A stretch of DNA of 64,000 nucleotides from assembly GCA_040880725.1 (NCBI GenBank), contig JBBDHV010000029.1, forward strand, positions 55,079 through 119,078, in the 5' to 3' direction. Source of the stretch: DATHWB01 sp040880725 (GTDB lineage: Bacteria; Actinomycetota; Acidimicrobiia; Spongiisociales; ZC4RG35). Below are positions 17,849 to 26,398 of this stretch, piece by piece. The notes under the pieces were generated by a model that had not been told where the DNA came from, made no database searches, and was given only the letters and a program-made list of their open reading frames with translations. A program made the translations under genes and the position numbers. Position 1 is the stretch's first letter. Each line of letters starts with the position of its first letter.

Positions 17849-18352
17849 ATGCGAACGAGACAAGGGTTGGTGTGGCTCCTCGGTGTGGCGATGGTCGCCC
17901 TGTACGCAGCCCCGGTATCCGCGGGTGTGGGATCCTACTTTCGGGGCGGGCTCACCGACCTCGAAGTTGGGGTGGAGCGCGTGACGGACGGAGCGTGGGC
18001 AGTGGCGTCCGCCACCGTTCAGAACGGGAAGACGATCGTCCAGCTGAACGTCAAGGATCTGGGCGGAGGAGTCGGTGACACCTTCGGTGCCCATGTGCAC
18101 GTGGGGCCATGCGTGGTCGATGCGGGTGGCCTCGCCGGACCGCACTTCAACGCCGGGGGTGGAATCTCAGCCGAGACGGAAGTGTGGCTCGATTTCACGG
18201 TCACCCCAGGCGGGACCGGACATGCCACGGCGGTGGTTCCGTTCGAGATCGACTCAGGTCTCGCACAGTCCGTCGTGATTCACGAAGCACCCACTGACGC
18301 CTCGACGGGTGCTGCCGGAGCACGTATGGCGTGTCTTCCGCTGGAGTTCTGA
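17849..18352 (+). CDS. Secreted Cu/Zn-superoxide-dismutase-like protein, incomplete metal site
   Basis: The 167-aa protein has a signal peptide (MRTRQGLVWLLGVAMVALYA, cleavage expected after VSA at 25). The rest follows the SodC fold: HVH at 82-84 as two copper-ligand equivalents, Cys88, GPHFN with His99 as the bridging-His equivalent, VVIHEAPTD with His145 as the fourth copper-ligand equivalent, and Cys162, which may pair with Cys88. The zinc loop with its further two His and Asp is absent. It may therefore bind copper alone or be a non-enzymatic SodC-like protein. AAAGGAG at 17836-17842 supports ATG 17849. The next gene starts in its stop (TGATG). Confidence 0.72.
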   Translation: MRTRQGLVWLLGVAMVALYAAPVSAGVGSYFRGGLTDLEVGVERVTDGAWAVASATVQNGKTIVQLNVKDLGGGVGDTFGAHVHVGPCVVDAGGLAGPHFNAGGGISAETEVWLDFTVTPGGTGHATAVVPFEIDSGLAQSVVIHEAPTDASTGAAGARMACLPLEF

Positions 18353-18885
18353 TGGCGCGACATCCCGTCGTGATCGGCATCCTCGGTGGCGCAGCATGGG
18401 GGACCGTGCTGCGCGCCTGGATGCGTTTCATCTCCACTGATCCGGAGTTCAGTTGGAGCGGGACGCTGTTCATCGTGGGAGCGGCCGCATGGGCCGGCCT
18501 CATCATCGGCGTGGTGTGGTGGCGCTACCTGGCCGGTGGGAGCCGATGGTGGAGGCTGCTCGGCATCGGAACGCTCCCCGTGTTCGGGGGCGCAGGCATC
18601 GTGATGCTGCCTTCGGCCCTGCTCGGGGCCGTCGGATTCGGGCGAACACGATGGCCGTCTGCGATCAGGGCCACGCTGGTCGTGGTCGCCGTCGGCGGTC
18701 AGTTCGCCCTGCTGGGACTCGGTGGAGACGTATTCCCGGAGGGAAGGCTGATCCCGGCCATGGCCTGGTACACGGTGATGATCGGCATCCAGATGTGGGC
18801 TCTGTCCGTATTGTTCCGGCCGCCGGCGGCTTACCTTCAGGACACGGCACCTCACGCCTTGACACGATCGCGCGTGGGTTTGTGA
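18352..18885 (+). CDS. Four-helix membrane protein of unknown function
   Basis: The 177-aa product starts at ATG 18352, overlapping the preceding stop by one base, so it is coupled to the SodC-like gene. Hydrophobic segments near residues 5-24, 38-58, 73-95, 103-121 and 132-152 suggest four or five membrane passes. The sequence is rich in Trp and Gly (WWRYLAGGSRWWRLLGIGTL). No family was recognised. Co-expression with the secreted SodC-like protein hints at an envelope role. Confidence 0.65.
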   Translation: MARHPVVIGILGGAAWGTVLRAWMRFISTDPEFSWSGTLFIVGAAAWAGLIIGVVWWRYLAGGSRWWRLLGIGTLPVFGGAGIVMLPSALLGAVGFGRTRWPSAIRATLVVVAVGGQFALLGLGGDVFPEGRLIPAMAWYTVMIGIQMWALSVLFRPPAAYLQDTAPHALTRSRVGL

Positions 18886-19053
18886 CAGTGGAGCGAGGTC
18901 ACCGGAAGCGCCCGATGGCCTGGTGGTCCGTCGCCGAAATATTGAGGCGGTCTCTCCGGCCCATGACGCCCCTGGCGGCGTCCTCCTCCTCGCCGAACGG
19001 GCCAAGTGCGACTGCGTCAGAAGTCCTTGCCAGATGACGCCATGTGCTCGGAG

Positions 19054-19085
19054 ACACCGCGCACCTATTTCGGCGACACACCACT
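19054..19085 (+). repeat. 32-bp dispersed motif, copy B
   Basis: This is the second copy of the motif at 1725-1756 (30 of 32 bases identical). It lies in the 226-bp space between two convergent gene ends (18885 and 19112), so here it is not in an obvious 5' leader. Nothing else was seen in that space. Confidence 0.6.
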
Positions 19086-19111
19086 ACGCGGATCGCCAAT
19101 CGTTCTCGGCT

Positions 19112-19918
19112 TCAGGCCTCGGACTGTCCCGCTTCGAAGGCCAGTCCGAGGTTGACCGAGTCGGTGTGAAGCGGGAGGGTGAGACCGCCGTCGATGGCCA
19201 GCACTTGACCTGTGATGAAGCTGGCAGCAGGTGACGCGAGAAAAGTAATTGCCCGGGCAACGTCGTCCGGAGTGCCGATCCTCCGTAATGGCGTGAAACT
19301 GGCGACGCGGTCGCGATGGTGTTGAGCAGTCGACATGGTGCGAGCTGTCCCGATCACGCCCGGCGCCACAGCATTCACCCGAATTCCCGCCTCTCCCAAC
19401 TCCTGGGCGTACACCCTGGTCAATTGAGCCACGGCTGCCTTGGCGACCGAATACGTGCCGAATCCGACTCCGGTGTGGAAGCCGCGGATTGAGGCGAGGT
19501 TCACGATCGCCGGCTGGGGTGAACGTGAGAGCGCGCTGTGGGCCGAGATGATCATGGAGTGATAAGACACGACCAACTGTTGAAGGTCCGCGGTGAACGC
19601 GTCCGCCGGCACCTCGGCCAGTGTCCCTCCGCGTTCGAAGGCGAACGCATTGTTCACGACAACGTCGAGCTGACCATCGGTTTGATCGAGAATTCTGTCC
19701 ACAATTCGGCTCGGGCCATCCGGGGCGAAGAGCACGTCGCCCTCCAAGAAGGTTGCCTCGCCTCCAGCCTCCTTGATTGCGCGGCAGGTCTCGAGTCCTC
19801 GCGCGACAGCCACATCGGCGACAAACACGTGTACCCCGTCCTCGGCGAGTCGCACGGCAGTCGCCGCACCGATGCCTTGAGCACCGCCCGACACGATCCC
19901 GATGCGTGTTGCAGTCAT
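19112..19918 (-). CDS. Short-chain dehydrogenase/reductase
   Basis: The classical SDR is 268 aa. It has cofactor site IGIVSGGAQGIGAATAVRLA, NNAFAF in place of the usual NNAG, Ser in VNLASIRG, YSVAKAA for the catalytic Tyr and Lys, and C-terminal SFITGQVLAIDGG. Start at ATG 19918 (MTATRIGIV); a 10-residue upstream extension is open but unneeded. It is the last gene of a leftward series (ROK regulator, aldo/keto reductase, SDR) and probably oxidises a hydroxyl of the cluster's substrate. Confidence 0.88.
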   Translation of the reverse strand: MTATRIGIVSGGAQGIGAATAVRLAEDGVHVFVADVAVARGLETCRAIKEAGGEATFLEGDVLFAPDGPSRIVDRILDQTDGQLDVVVNNAFAFERGGTLAEVPADAFTADLQQLVVSYHSMIISAHSALSRSPQPAIVNLASIRGFHTGVGFGTYSVAKAAVAQLTRVYAQELGEAGIRVNAVAPGVIGTARTMSTAQHHRDRVASFTPLRRIGTPDDVARAITFLASPAASFITGQVLAIDGGLTLPLHTDSVNLGLAFEAGQSEA

Positions 19919-19958
19919 GGCCGCATTGTTCCTTTGGATTGGGACCAATTTGAGGGAG

Positions 19959-20927
19959 TCATTCCGAGGCGTCGGCTGGACCGACGTTGCGTCCGACGGC
20001 GCCGAACAGGGTGAGCAGGCGGTCGATGCTCGCGTGTGTGAGAGGCGATCCGCTGATCGCGGCGACGTTCTCGGCGAGGTGGCTGGGTGAAGCGGTCCCG
20101 GTCAAGACGCACCCGACTGCGTCGGGTTCAACCGCGAACTTGTACGCAGCTGCTGCGATCGTGTCGGCCTCGTCGAGCAGCCAGTCGAGTGGTCCGGATT
20201 CGGGTACCGCGGAACTCTCGATCCATCCGTTCTTGACCCAGTTGCGAATGACCGATTCCAGCCGGATTGGGTCTGCGATGACTCCGCGAACGGCACACAT
20301 GATCACCACGCCCACACCCTTGGCGTCCGCGAGGGGGAACACCGTTGATCTGGCTGACGGAGACAGCATGTTGTATCCGACCATGACGACGTCGAAGTCG
20401 AAGTCGGTGATGCCTTGGATGACCGTTTCGTGGCCGTGGTCCGCGAAGTACTGCTCGGAAACTCCAGTGAACCGGATGAGCCCGTCGTCGACTGCCTGGC
20501 GAAGTTCGCCCTCGAACTTGTTCATGACGGCCACCAAGGTCCCCGCGGGCGGGGCATGCAGGTAGAACATGTCGAGGTAGTCGGTGCGCAGCTGCTCCAG
20601 ACTCTGCTCGAGCGATGTCCGAAGCGCGCCCTCGGAGTGGACCTCGCCGTCGGGATCGAAGGGATTGAACTTCGAGCACATCACCAGGTTGTCGCGCTGG
20701 AGACCCTGCATGGCCTCACCGAGCAGCGGTTCGCTTGACCCGTATCCGGGAGCGGTATCGATGAAGTTGATGCCGTGTTCGAGTCCCTTCGATACGAGGC
20801 GCCGCACTGCCTCGACGTCAGTTCCTCGTCGCTGTCCGAGTTGGCTGGGGCCGCCTGATCCCAGACCCATCACCGAAACCTCCAGGCCGGTGCGACCGAG
20901 GACGCGGCGCTCAAGCTGTGATGTCAT
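19959..20927 (-). CDS. Aldo/keto reductase
   Basis: The 322-aa NADP-dependent TIM-barrel oxidoreductase shows GRTGLEVSVMGLGSGGPSQL, GINFIDTAPGYGSSEPLLGE with the catalytic Asp and Tyr, a Lys in VMCSKF, and FYLHAPP for the His position (LHxP). DAVGCVLTGTASPSHLAENV is the usual C-terminal cofactor loop. ATG 20927 lies within the 3' end of the ROK regulator, so the two are coupled. The substrate is unknown, probably a sugar or sugar-derived carbonyl given the cluster. Confidence 0.9.
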   Translation of the reverse strand: MTSQLERRVLGRTGLEVSVMGLGSGGPSQLGQRRGTDVEAVRRLVSKGLEHGINFIDTAPGYGSSEPLLGEAMQGLQRDNLVMCSKFNPFDPDGEVHSEGALRTSLEQSLEQLRTDYLDMFYLHAPPAGTLVAVMNKFEGELRQAVDDGLIRFTGVSEQYFADHGHETVIQGITDFDFDVVMVGYNMLSPSARSTVFPLADAKGVGVVIMCAVRGVIADPIRLESVIRNWVKNGWIESSAVPESGPLDWLLDEADTIAAAAYKFAVEPDAVGCVLTGTASPSHLAENVAAISGSPLTHASIDRLLTLFGAVGRNVGPADASE

Positions 20928-22170
20928 TGACTGTCTCCGTTGGTCGAGGGGAGTGGACGAGGGCGTGGTCGTAGAAGTCGACGAGGCACCCTGCAGCTGC
21001 AGCGACGATGTTGGCGCTCGCTGGTTCACCGAGTGCTGTGGGTACGACGAGGTCGTCGATCTGAGAGGAATCCTCTTGCCGCTGAGCAACCACAGATCGA
21101 ACGAGATCGACCGCGTTGTCGAGGGTGTGGATCGCTCCGGCAAGCACCACCTTCTCGGGGGAGAGGAGCTCGACGAGGATCGCAACAGCCTCACCGAGGT
21201 ATTCGGTTCGGGATCGGATCAGGGCTCGGGCGACATTGTCGCCGGAACGGGCCAGGTGGGATATCTCCGTCACTGTCGCGACATCGAGACCCTCCTGGCG
21301 TGCCCTCGTGACGAGAGCTTCTGCCCCGGCAACCGATCGGAGACATCCGGTGCGGCCGCAGTGACACGGCAGCCCCTGGTCGGGGCCGACAGGGAGGTGG
21401 GTGATGTCAGGAGCTTGGGCGTTCTGACCCGAGTAGATGGATCCATCGAGCACGAACGCCGCTCCTGTGAGGCTCCCTACGAAGATCTCGATGAAGTTCT
21501 TCGCGCCACGGGCCGCCCCGAACATCATCTCTGCCTTGGAGTGAGCTCGATACGCGTTGTCGACGAATGTCTCGAGGGGAGCGAGGGCTGGAGCGAGGCG
21601 GGCGAGGCTCTCGCTCCGCCAGCCCAACGTGTTGTGGTCGGCGACGATCTGCCAGCCATCGTTGACCGGAGGTCCGCTCGGTTTCTGCAATACGAATCCG
21701 CCGCTGATCACTCCCACCCCGATGACCCGGGACTGCGGAGGACATGCATCGACGAGGATCGTGCTGGCAGTCTTCGCTTCTTCAATCGCCTGCGCCACGC
21801 TGATCGGACCGTGCCGGCGGGTGCGAGGCCCGTCGACGAGTCGACCGCGGAGATCGACCAAGCCGAAGGTCGTGAGCTCCAGACCGATGTGGATGCCCGC
21901 AACGAGAAATGCGCCGGCAGCGATGTCGACGGGTACTCGACGCCGCCCGGCGTCCGGTGTCGCCACTGGCTCCAGTTCGTGAATGAGCCCTCGCTCTGCC
22001 AGCTCGGCAGTGATGCGAGTGACTGCCCCAGTTGTCAGCGAGAGCTTGCCGGCGATGTCGACTCTGGCGAGCGGTCCTTCGTCGAGAAGGAGACGAAGGA
22101 CCGACGCCGAGTTGAGTCTCCGAATGTCGGTGGCGCGCCGGGCGTTCCCCGAGTTGGGCTGTTGTGCCAC
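20911..22170 (-). CDS. ROK-family transcriptional regulator
   Basis: The 419-aa protein has an N-terminal winged helix (~residues 12-75: ASVLRLLLDEGPLARVDIAG and SLTTGAVTRITAELAERGLI). A sugar-kinase-like ROK domain follows, with VIGVGVISGGFV and the zinc motif CHCGRTGCLRS near residue 275. The NDAN segment that carries the catalytic Asp in ROK kinases reads DNAYRA here, which suits a sensor rather than a kinase. ROK regulators bind sugars or phosphosugars and repress nearby transport and catabolic genes. Likely targets are this series and the ABC operon from 23572. Confidence 0.9.
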   Translation of the reverse strand: MAQQPNSGNARRATDIRRLNSASVLRLLLDEGPLARVDIAGKLSLTTGAVTRITAELAERGLIHELEPVATPDAGRRRVPVDIAAGAFLVAGIHIGLELTTFGLVDLRGRLVDGPRTRRHGPISVAQAIEEAKTASTILVDACPPQSRVIGVGVISGGFVLQKPSGPPVNDGWQIVADHNTLGWRSESLARLAPALAPLETFVDNAYRAHSKAEMMFGAARGAKNFIEIFVGSLTGAAFVLDGSIYSGQNAQAPDITHLPVGPDQGLPCHCGRTGCLRSVAGAEALVTRARQEGLDVATVTEISHLARSGDNVARALIRSRTEYLGEAVAILVELLSPEKVVLAGAIHTLDNAVDLVRSVVAQRQEDSSQIDDLVVPTALGEPASANIVAAAAGCLVDFYDHALVHSPRPTETVNDITA

Positions 22171-22241
22171 TGCTTCCCGCGTTTGTTGACGTCGGCAGAG
22201 AACTAGGAGCGCGACTGACTGTCAAACACCGGGATGGCGTC

Positions 22242-23336
22242 TCAGAACACGATCAGGCCGCGAGCCTGTTCTCCGGCGGCGAGTGCCCGGAAGGCCTCGT
22301 CTGCCTCGTCCAGCCCATAACGCTTCGTGACGAGGTCTTCGATCTTGAGCTTGCCGGCCATCGCCAGGTCGACCATCTTCGGGAATTCCACCATCGGGTT
22401 CCCCGATCCGTAGCGCGACCCGATGATCTTGCGTTCGCCGACCAGCAGCAGGCGCGGATCGACCGCGAAGGTGTCACCTCTTCCTGGCATCCCGATGATC
22501 ACTTCGATGCCCTGCTTGGAGAGGACCTCGAGACCCTGCTGCATCGCTCCGGTGTTTCCGACCGCCACGAAGCTGGCGTCGACGCCTTCGCCCGCGATCT
22601 TCTTGATCTCGGCCATGAGGTCCTGAGTCTTCAGGTTGATCGTGTGGGTTGCTCCGAAGTGGCGGGCGTACTCCAGCTTTGAATCGAGGACGTCGATCCC
22701 GATGATCGGATTGGCCCCCGTGATCGCTGCCCCTTGGATGGCGTTGAGGCCGATTCCTCCACACCCGAAGACGGCGACGCTCTGTCCCGAGCGGACCTGG
22801 CCGGTGTTGACCACGGCGCCGAAGCCCGTGGTGACCGAACAGCCGATGAGGGCGGCGAGGTCGAGCGGGAAGTCCTTTCGCACCTCGACTGCATTGGTCT
22901 CGGGGATCGTGATGTAGGGCCCGTAGGTGGCAGGGCCATAGTGATAGACAGGTTCCCCGTTGCGATGGAAGCGGGTGCCGCCCCGCCCGTACGCCTCGCC
23001 GCTGGCGGGACCGTTCAGACACAGTCCTGGGAAACCGAGTGCGCAGTACTTGCATGCTCCGCAGTCGGGAGCCCAGGAGATGATGACGTGGTCGCCCGGG
23101 ACGAGCCGGCTCACCCCGTCGCCGACAGAATCGACCACACCCGAGCCCTCGTCGCCGAGCACGATCGGCATGGGGATCCCTGAATGGGATCCGTCGTAGG
23201 CGTGGAGGCAACTGTGACACACACCGCTGGCCGCCATCTTCACGCGAATCTCACCGGGCCCCGGGTCGTCGAGCTCGAGGTCGAGCATCTGCATGGGCTC
23301 TCCGGGAGTCAGCAGGACGGGGGCGGTGATGCGCAT
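22242..23336 (-). CDS. Zinc-dependent alcohol dehydrogenase (MDR family)
   Basis: The NAD(P)-dependent medium-chain dehydrogenase is 364 aa. The structural zinc lobe is complete (C92, C95, C98, C106 in CGACKYCALGFPGLC). The Rossmann motif is GCGGIG at 191-196, and IGCSVTTGFGAV (C166) and GVCHSC (C40) supply two catalytic zinc ligands. The third, normally His in GHEGAG, is Asp62 in GDEGSGVV. The sequence pattern is close to the class III / NDMA-dependent type. It is divergent from the ABC operon across a 235-bp regulatory region and stands alone 71 bp behind the ROK gene start. Confidence 0.9.
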   Translation of the reverse strand: MRITAPVLLTPGEPMQMLDLELDDPGPGEIRVKMAASGVCHSCLHAYDGSHSGIPMPIVLGDEGSGVVDSVGDGVSRLVPGDHVIISWAPDCGACKYCALGFPGLCLNGPASGEAYGRGGTRFHRNGEPVYHYGPATYGPYITIPETNAVEVRKDFPLDLAALIGCSVTTGFGAVVNTGQVRSGQSVAVFGCGGIGLNAIQGAAITGANPIIGIDVLDSKLEYARHFGATHTINLKTQDLMAEIKKIAGEGVDASFVAVGNTGAMQQGLEVLSKQGIEVIIGMPGRGDTFAVDPRLLLVGERKIIGSRYGSGNPMVEFPKMVDLAMAGKLKIEDLVTKRYGLDEADEAFRALAAGEQARGLIVF

Positions 23337-23571
23337 GGGATCTTCCTTCGTTGCGAGTTCGGTCGTCCGCGATGGCGACCGTCCGAAGTTACCAGGGGAA
23401 ATCCTGCTTGTACCAAGTGAAAGTGAAAGGATGTTTGCACGGAGTGAAACTCACGCACTATCTTTTCCAATGTTCAGGAAAGTTGCTGTTGCTGCGCGAC
23501 AGCGATGAACGGTGATCGCCGGTCGCGGCGCACTCCTGGACCTCGGGAACTAGGGAGAAAGAGGAACACTC
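23337..23571. promoter_or_regulatory. Divergent regulatory region with GTGA-N3-TCAC palindrome
   Basis: This 235-bp AT-richer space lies between the alcohol dehydrogenase and the ABC operon and must hold both promoters. It contains a palindrome GTGAAACTCAC at 23444-23454, a GTGAAA direct repeat just before it, and the 9-mer ATGTTTGCA at 23431-23439, which recurs upstream of the second binding-protein gene (35523-35531). These are candidate operator elements; no binding protein is proven. Confidence 0.45.
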
Positions 23572-25263
23572 ATGACCAAGAGGCACACACGCCTCGATCG
23601 GGGCTCCGGGGCATCCGGGGACGCCGGACCGGAGGGACGCTCCAAGCTGTCGCCTCGGCGCCTACTCGTACTCGCACTCACGCTCGCCATGGTGCTCGCG
23701 GCCTGCGGTGGTGACTCGGGAGCCGAGGACGACGAAGAGACCACGACGACTGCCGCGTCGGGTGAGACCACCACGACTGCGGCCGGCGAGACGACAACGA
23801 CTGCTGCGGATGCCGAGCCGGATGAGCGCGGAACGACGCTCACCTACTCCTATCCGCAGGAGCCACCGAACTGGAACTACTGGGAGACGGGACTGTCTGC
23901 TGTCGGGGCGCCGCTTCTCGAGAACGTATGGGAAACGCTTCTGCGTCAGCAGGCAGACGGTTCGCCGCTGCCGTTGCTCGCAGAGTCCTTCGAGGTGAGT
24001 GACGACGGCTTGACCGTGACGTTCAATCTGCAGCAGGGCGTGGTGTTCCACGACGGCTCGGACATGACCTCGGCCGACGTCGTCTATTCGCTCAACAAGA
24101 ACAAGGAGTCCGGCGTGTCGAGAGCGTCTGCCCCGCTCGCGGGGGTCGTGTCGATCGATGCGCCCGACGATCACACCGTCGTCGTCACCCTCGATGCGCC
24201 CAGCCAGAGCTTCATCGGAGGCATGGCGGAGCGGGCGGCCATCATCGTGCCGGAGAACTTCTTCGAGGAGAACGACGCCGCCACGGTGGTCGTGGGAACA
24301 GGTCCGTACACCTTCGGTGAGTACCGCATCGATCAGGATCTGACGATGCACCGCTTCGACGACTATTGGGGCGAGCAGCCGTACTTCGAGACGGTGGTGC
24401 AGCGCTTCATCCCCGACGAGACCGCGTCGCTCAACGCCCTGCAAGGTGGCGAACTCGACTTCGTGGCCTCGGTCATCGGCGAAGGCATGGACCGGGTCGC
24501 GACGTTCGAGAACGACCCGGCCTTCACTGTGACGCTCGTTCCCGGCACCGAAGTGTCGTACTGGGCGCTGAACACCAACGTCGAAGTGTTCCAGGACGAG
24601 CGTGTGCGCCAGGCGATCCAGCATGGTCACAACCGTCAATCGCACATCGACGCCGCCACCGCCGGTACGGCGACACCCACCTGCAACATGGCAGTGCCCG
24701 CCGGCATCGCCTGGGACACGGACTACTGCCCCTACGAGTACGACCCCGATCGGGCACGTGAACTGCTCGAAGAGGCGGGAGCGACGGACCTGGTCCTCGA
24801 CTTCCCGTTCGCGAACGTCGCATGGCACACAGTGATGGCGCAGATCTTCCAGGCCGAGATGGCCGAGATCGGCATCACCGTCGAACTGCGCAGCCTCGAC
24901 CTGGCCACCTGGCTCGACCAGGTGAACACCCAGGAGCAGTACGAGGTGTTCCAGATCACCAGCGGTGCCTCACTCGCTCAGTACCGCTGCGAAGCGGGCC
25001 GGATCCCGTTCGGCAAGGAGGGGGCGGCGTTCTGTGACGAAGAGATGGACGCCATGATCGATGCGGCCGACAGCATCATCGACCGTGACGAGTACATCGC
25101 CGCACAGATCGAACTCCACGAGTACGTGGCCGATCAGGGGTGGATCTTCGCCACCAAGAAGCCGAACGTTCCTCAGATCAGTCGCGCGGACCTCACCGGG
25201 TTCCGTGACCACCGTCTGCCGGAGCCGCACATCTACTTCGGCGACCTGCGCTGGTCCGACTGA
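23572..25263 (+). CDS. ABC transporter substrate-binding lipoprotein (Dpp/Opp family), system 1
   Basis: The extracytoplasmic solute receptor (SBP family 5) is 563 aa. Residues 1-~45 hold a positively charged start and a hydrophobic core ending in lipobox LAAC (LLVLALTLAMVLAACGG). A Thr-rich linker with repeated ETTTTAA follows. The mature part has family motifs PLLAESFEVSDDGLTVTFNL, GVVFHDGSDMTSADVVYSLN and GTGPYTFGEY, then YDPDRARELLEEAG. Proteins of this family bind peptides, but in actinobacteria also sugars and opines, so the ligand is open. It is the first gene of a five-gene importer and is separated from the permease by a strong hairpin region. Confidence 0.92.
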   Translation: MTKRHTRLDRGSGASGDAGPEGRSKLSPRRLLVLALTLAMVLAACGGDSGAEDDEETTTTAASGETTTTAAGETTTTAADAEPDERGTTLTYSYPQEPPNWNYWETGLSAVGAPLLENVWETLLRQQADGSPLPLLAESFEVSDDGLTVTFNLQQGVVFHDGSDMTSADVVYSLNKNKESGVSRASAPLAGVVSIDAPDDHTVVVTLDAPSQSFIGGMAERAAIIVPENFFEENDAATVVVGTGPYTFGEYRIDQDLTMHRFDDYWGEQPYFETVVQRFIPDETASLNALQGGELDFVASVIGEGMDRVATFENDPAFTVTLVPGTEVSYWALNTNVEVFQDERVRQAIQHGHNRQSHIDAATAGTATPTCNMAVPAGIAWDTDYCPYEYDPDRARELLEEAGATDLVLDFPFANVAWHTVMAQIFQAEMAEIGITVELRSLDLATWLDQVNTQEQYEVFQITSGASLAQYRCEAGRIPFGKEGAAFCDEEMDAMIDAADSIIDRDEYIAAQIELHEYVADQGWIFATKKPNVPQISRADLTGFRDHRLPEPHIYFGDLRWSD

Positions 25264-25288
25264 GTCCGAATCCACGACGACGCCGATG

Positions 25289-25360
25289 ACCCGGTTCTCC
25301 GGGTGGAGCCCACGCGGCTCCACCCGGGGGCGGGTCCCCGCCGGTCCGGGAGAACCGGGT
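25289..25360. other. Intercistronic branched inverted-repeat structure
   Basis: Outer arms ACCCGGTTCTCC (25289-25300) and GGAGAACCGGGT (25349-25360) are perfectly complementary over 12 bp. Inside is a second perfect 10-bp stem, GGGTGGAGCC / GGCTCCACCC (25301-25310 / 25316-25325, 5-nt loop), and possibly a third short stem in the GGCGGGTCCCCGCC stretch. The RNA could fold as a multi-branched structure between the binding protein and first permease. Such elements commonly protect the 5' cistron and lower downstream expression; no T tract follows, so full termination is less likely. Confidence 0.7.
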
Positions 25361-25388
25361 CGGACCGTGTGGCGAAAGGAAGGTTTCC

Positions 25389-26354
25389 GTGAAGCGAGTG
25401 GTGGCTCGGTCGGTGTTCTCGTTGGTGCTGGCCGCCATCCTGGGATCGCTGGTCGTGTTCGGCATGCTGCGCACGATCGGTGGCGACGTTGCCCTGATCA
25501 TCCTCGGACAAGAGGCGGCACCAGGCGCATACGACGCATTGCGTGAGTCCCTCGGGTTGGACCGACCGTGGTATGTCCAATACGTGGAGTGGCTCGGCGG
25601 TGTCTTCACCGGCGACCTGGGAGCCTCCTATGCGGCCCGCTTCGACATCTTCGACGAGATCCTTCGTCGCCTCGGTCCGACGACCCTGCTCGCCTTTGGC
25701 TCGCTGCTGATCTCCGCACCCCTCGCACTCATCCTCGGTACGTATTCGGCCATCCAGGTGAAGAAAGTGCGCGGTGGGATCGTCGATGTGTTCAGCCAGA
25801 TCGGCATCGCCATCCCATCTTTCTGGGCCGGACTGCTGATGGTGGTGGTGTTCGGGATCTACTTCGACTGGCTCCCTACCGGCGGGTACACCTCCCCGTT
25901 CGACGATCCCTGGCGAAGTCTCCAGCAAATGATCATGCCGGTCCTGGCGTTGTCGCTCGGTATCACATCGGTGCTCACGCGCTACGTGCGTTCGGCGATG
26001 CTCGACGTGATGGGCGAGGACTTCATCCGCACGGCCCGCGCCAAGGGACGGACCCGGCGCAAGGCGGCCCGCGTTCATGGCGTCCGGAACGCCTCGGTTT
26101 CCCTCGTCACCGTCGGCACGCTGCAACTCGGCTCCCTCATGGCAGGCACCGTGGTGATCGAAAACGTCTTCGTGATCCCGGGAATCGGCCGCTTGCTGGT
26201 CACATCCGTGCTCGCACGTGAGGTGATCGTCGTGCAGTCATTGATCCTTGTGATCCTGCTGATGATCCTCGTGATGAACTTCCTGATGGACATCGCCTAT
26301 GTACTGATCGACCCGCGGATCCGCGACAGCCAAGGAGGCGAAGCAGTTGTCTGA
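25389..26354 (+). CDS. ABC transporter permease (DppB-like), system 1
   Basis: The inner-membrane permease is 321 aa with about six transmembrane segments. It starts at GTG 25389 behind AAGGAAGG. Family signs are the N-terminal helix VFSLVLAAILGSLVVFGML, GLDRPWYVQYVEWLGGVFTG, DLGASYA, and the EAA loop region near DFIRTARAKGRTRRKAARVH with GTVVIENVFVIPGIGRLL. It pairs with the DppC-like permease downstream to form the channel for the receptor encoded upstream. Confidence 0.93.
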   Translation: MKRVVARSVFSLVLAAILGSLVVFGMLRTIGGDVALIILGQEAAPGAYDALRESLGLDRPWYVQYVEWLGGVFTGDLGASYAARFDIFDEILRRLGPTTLLAFGSLLISAPLALILGTYSAIQVKKVRGGIVDVFSQIGIAIPSFWAGLLMVVVFGIYFDWLPTGGYTSPFDDPWRSLQQMIMPVLALSLGITSVLTRYVRSAMLDVMGEDFIRTARAKGRTRRKAARVHGVRNASVSLVTVGTLQLGSLMAGTVVIENVFVIPGIGRLLVTSVLAREVIVVQSLILVILLMILVMNFLMDIAYVLIDPRIRDSQGGEAVV

Positions 26355-26398
26355 TCGAAGCCGGTGCCCGCTGCATCCCTCGCACGACGGAGAGCGCC

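Noticed and set aside
23740..23825. ACGACGACT-type repeats after the binding-protein lipobox
   Set aside because: They encode the Thr-rich linker typical of actinobacterial lipoproteins, with no sign of a separate element.
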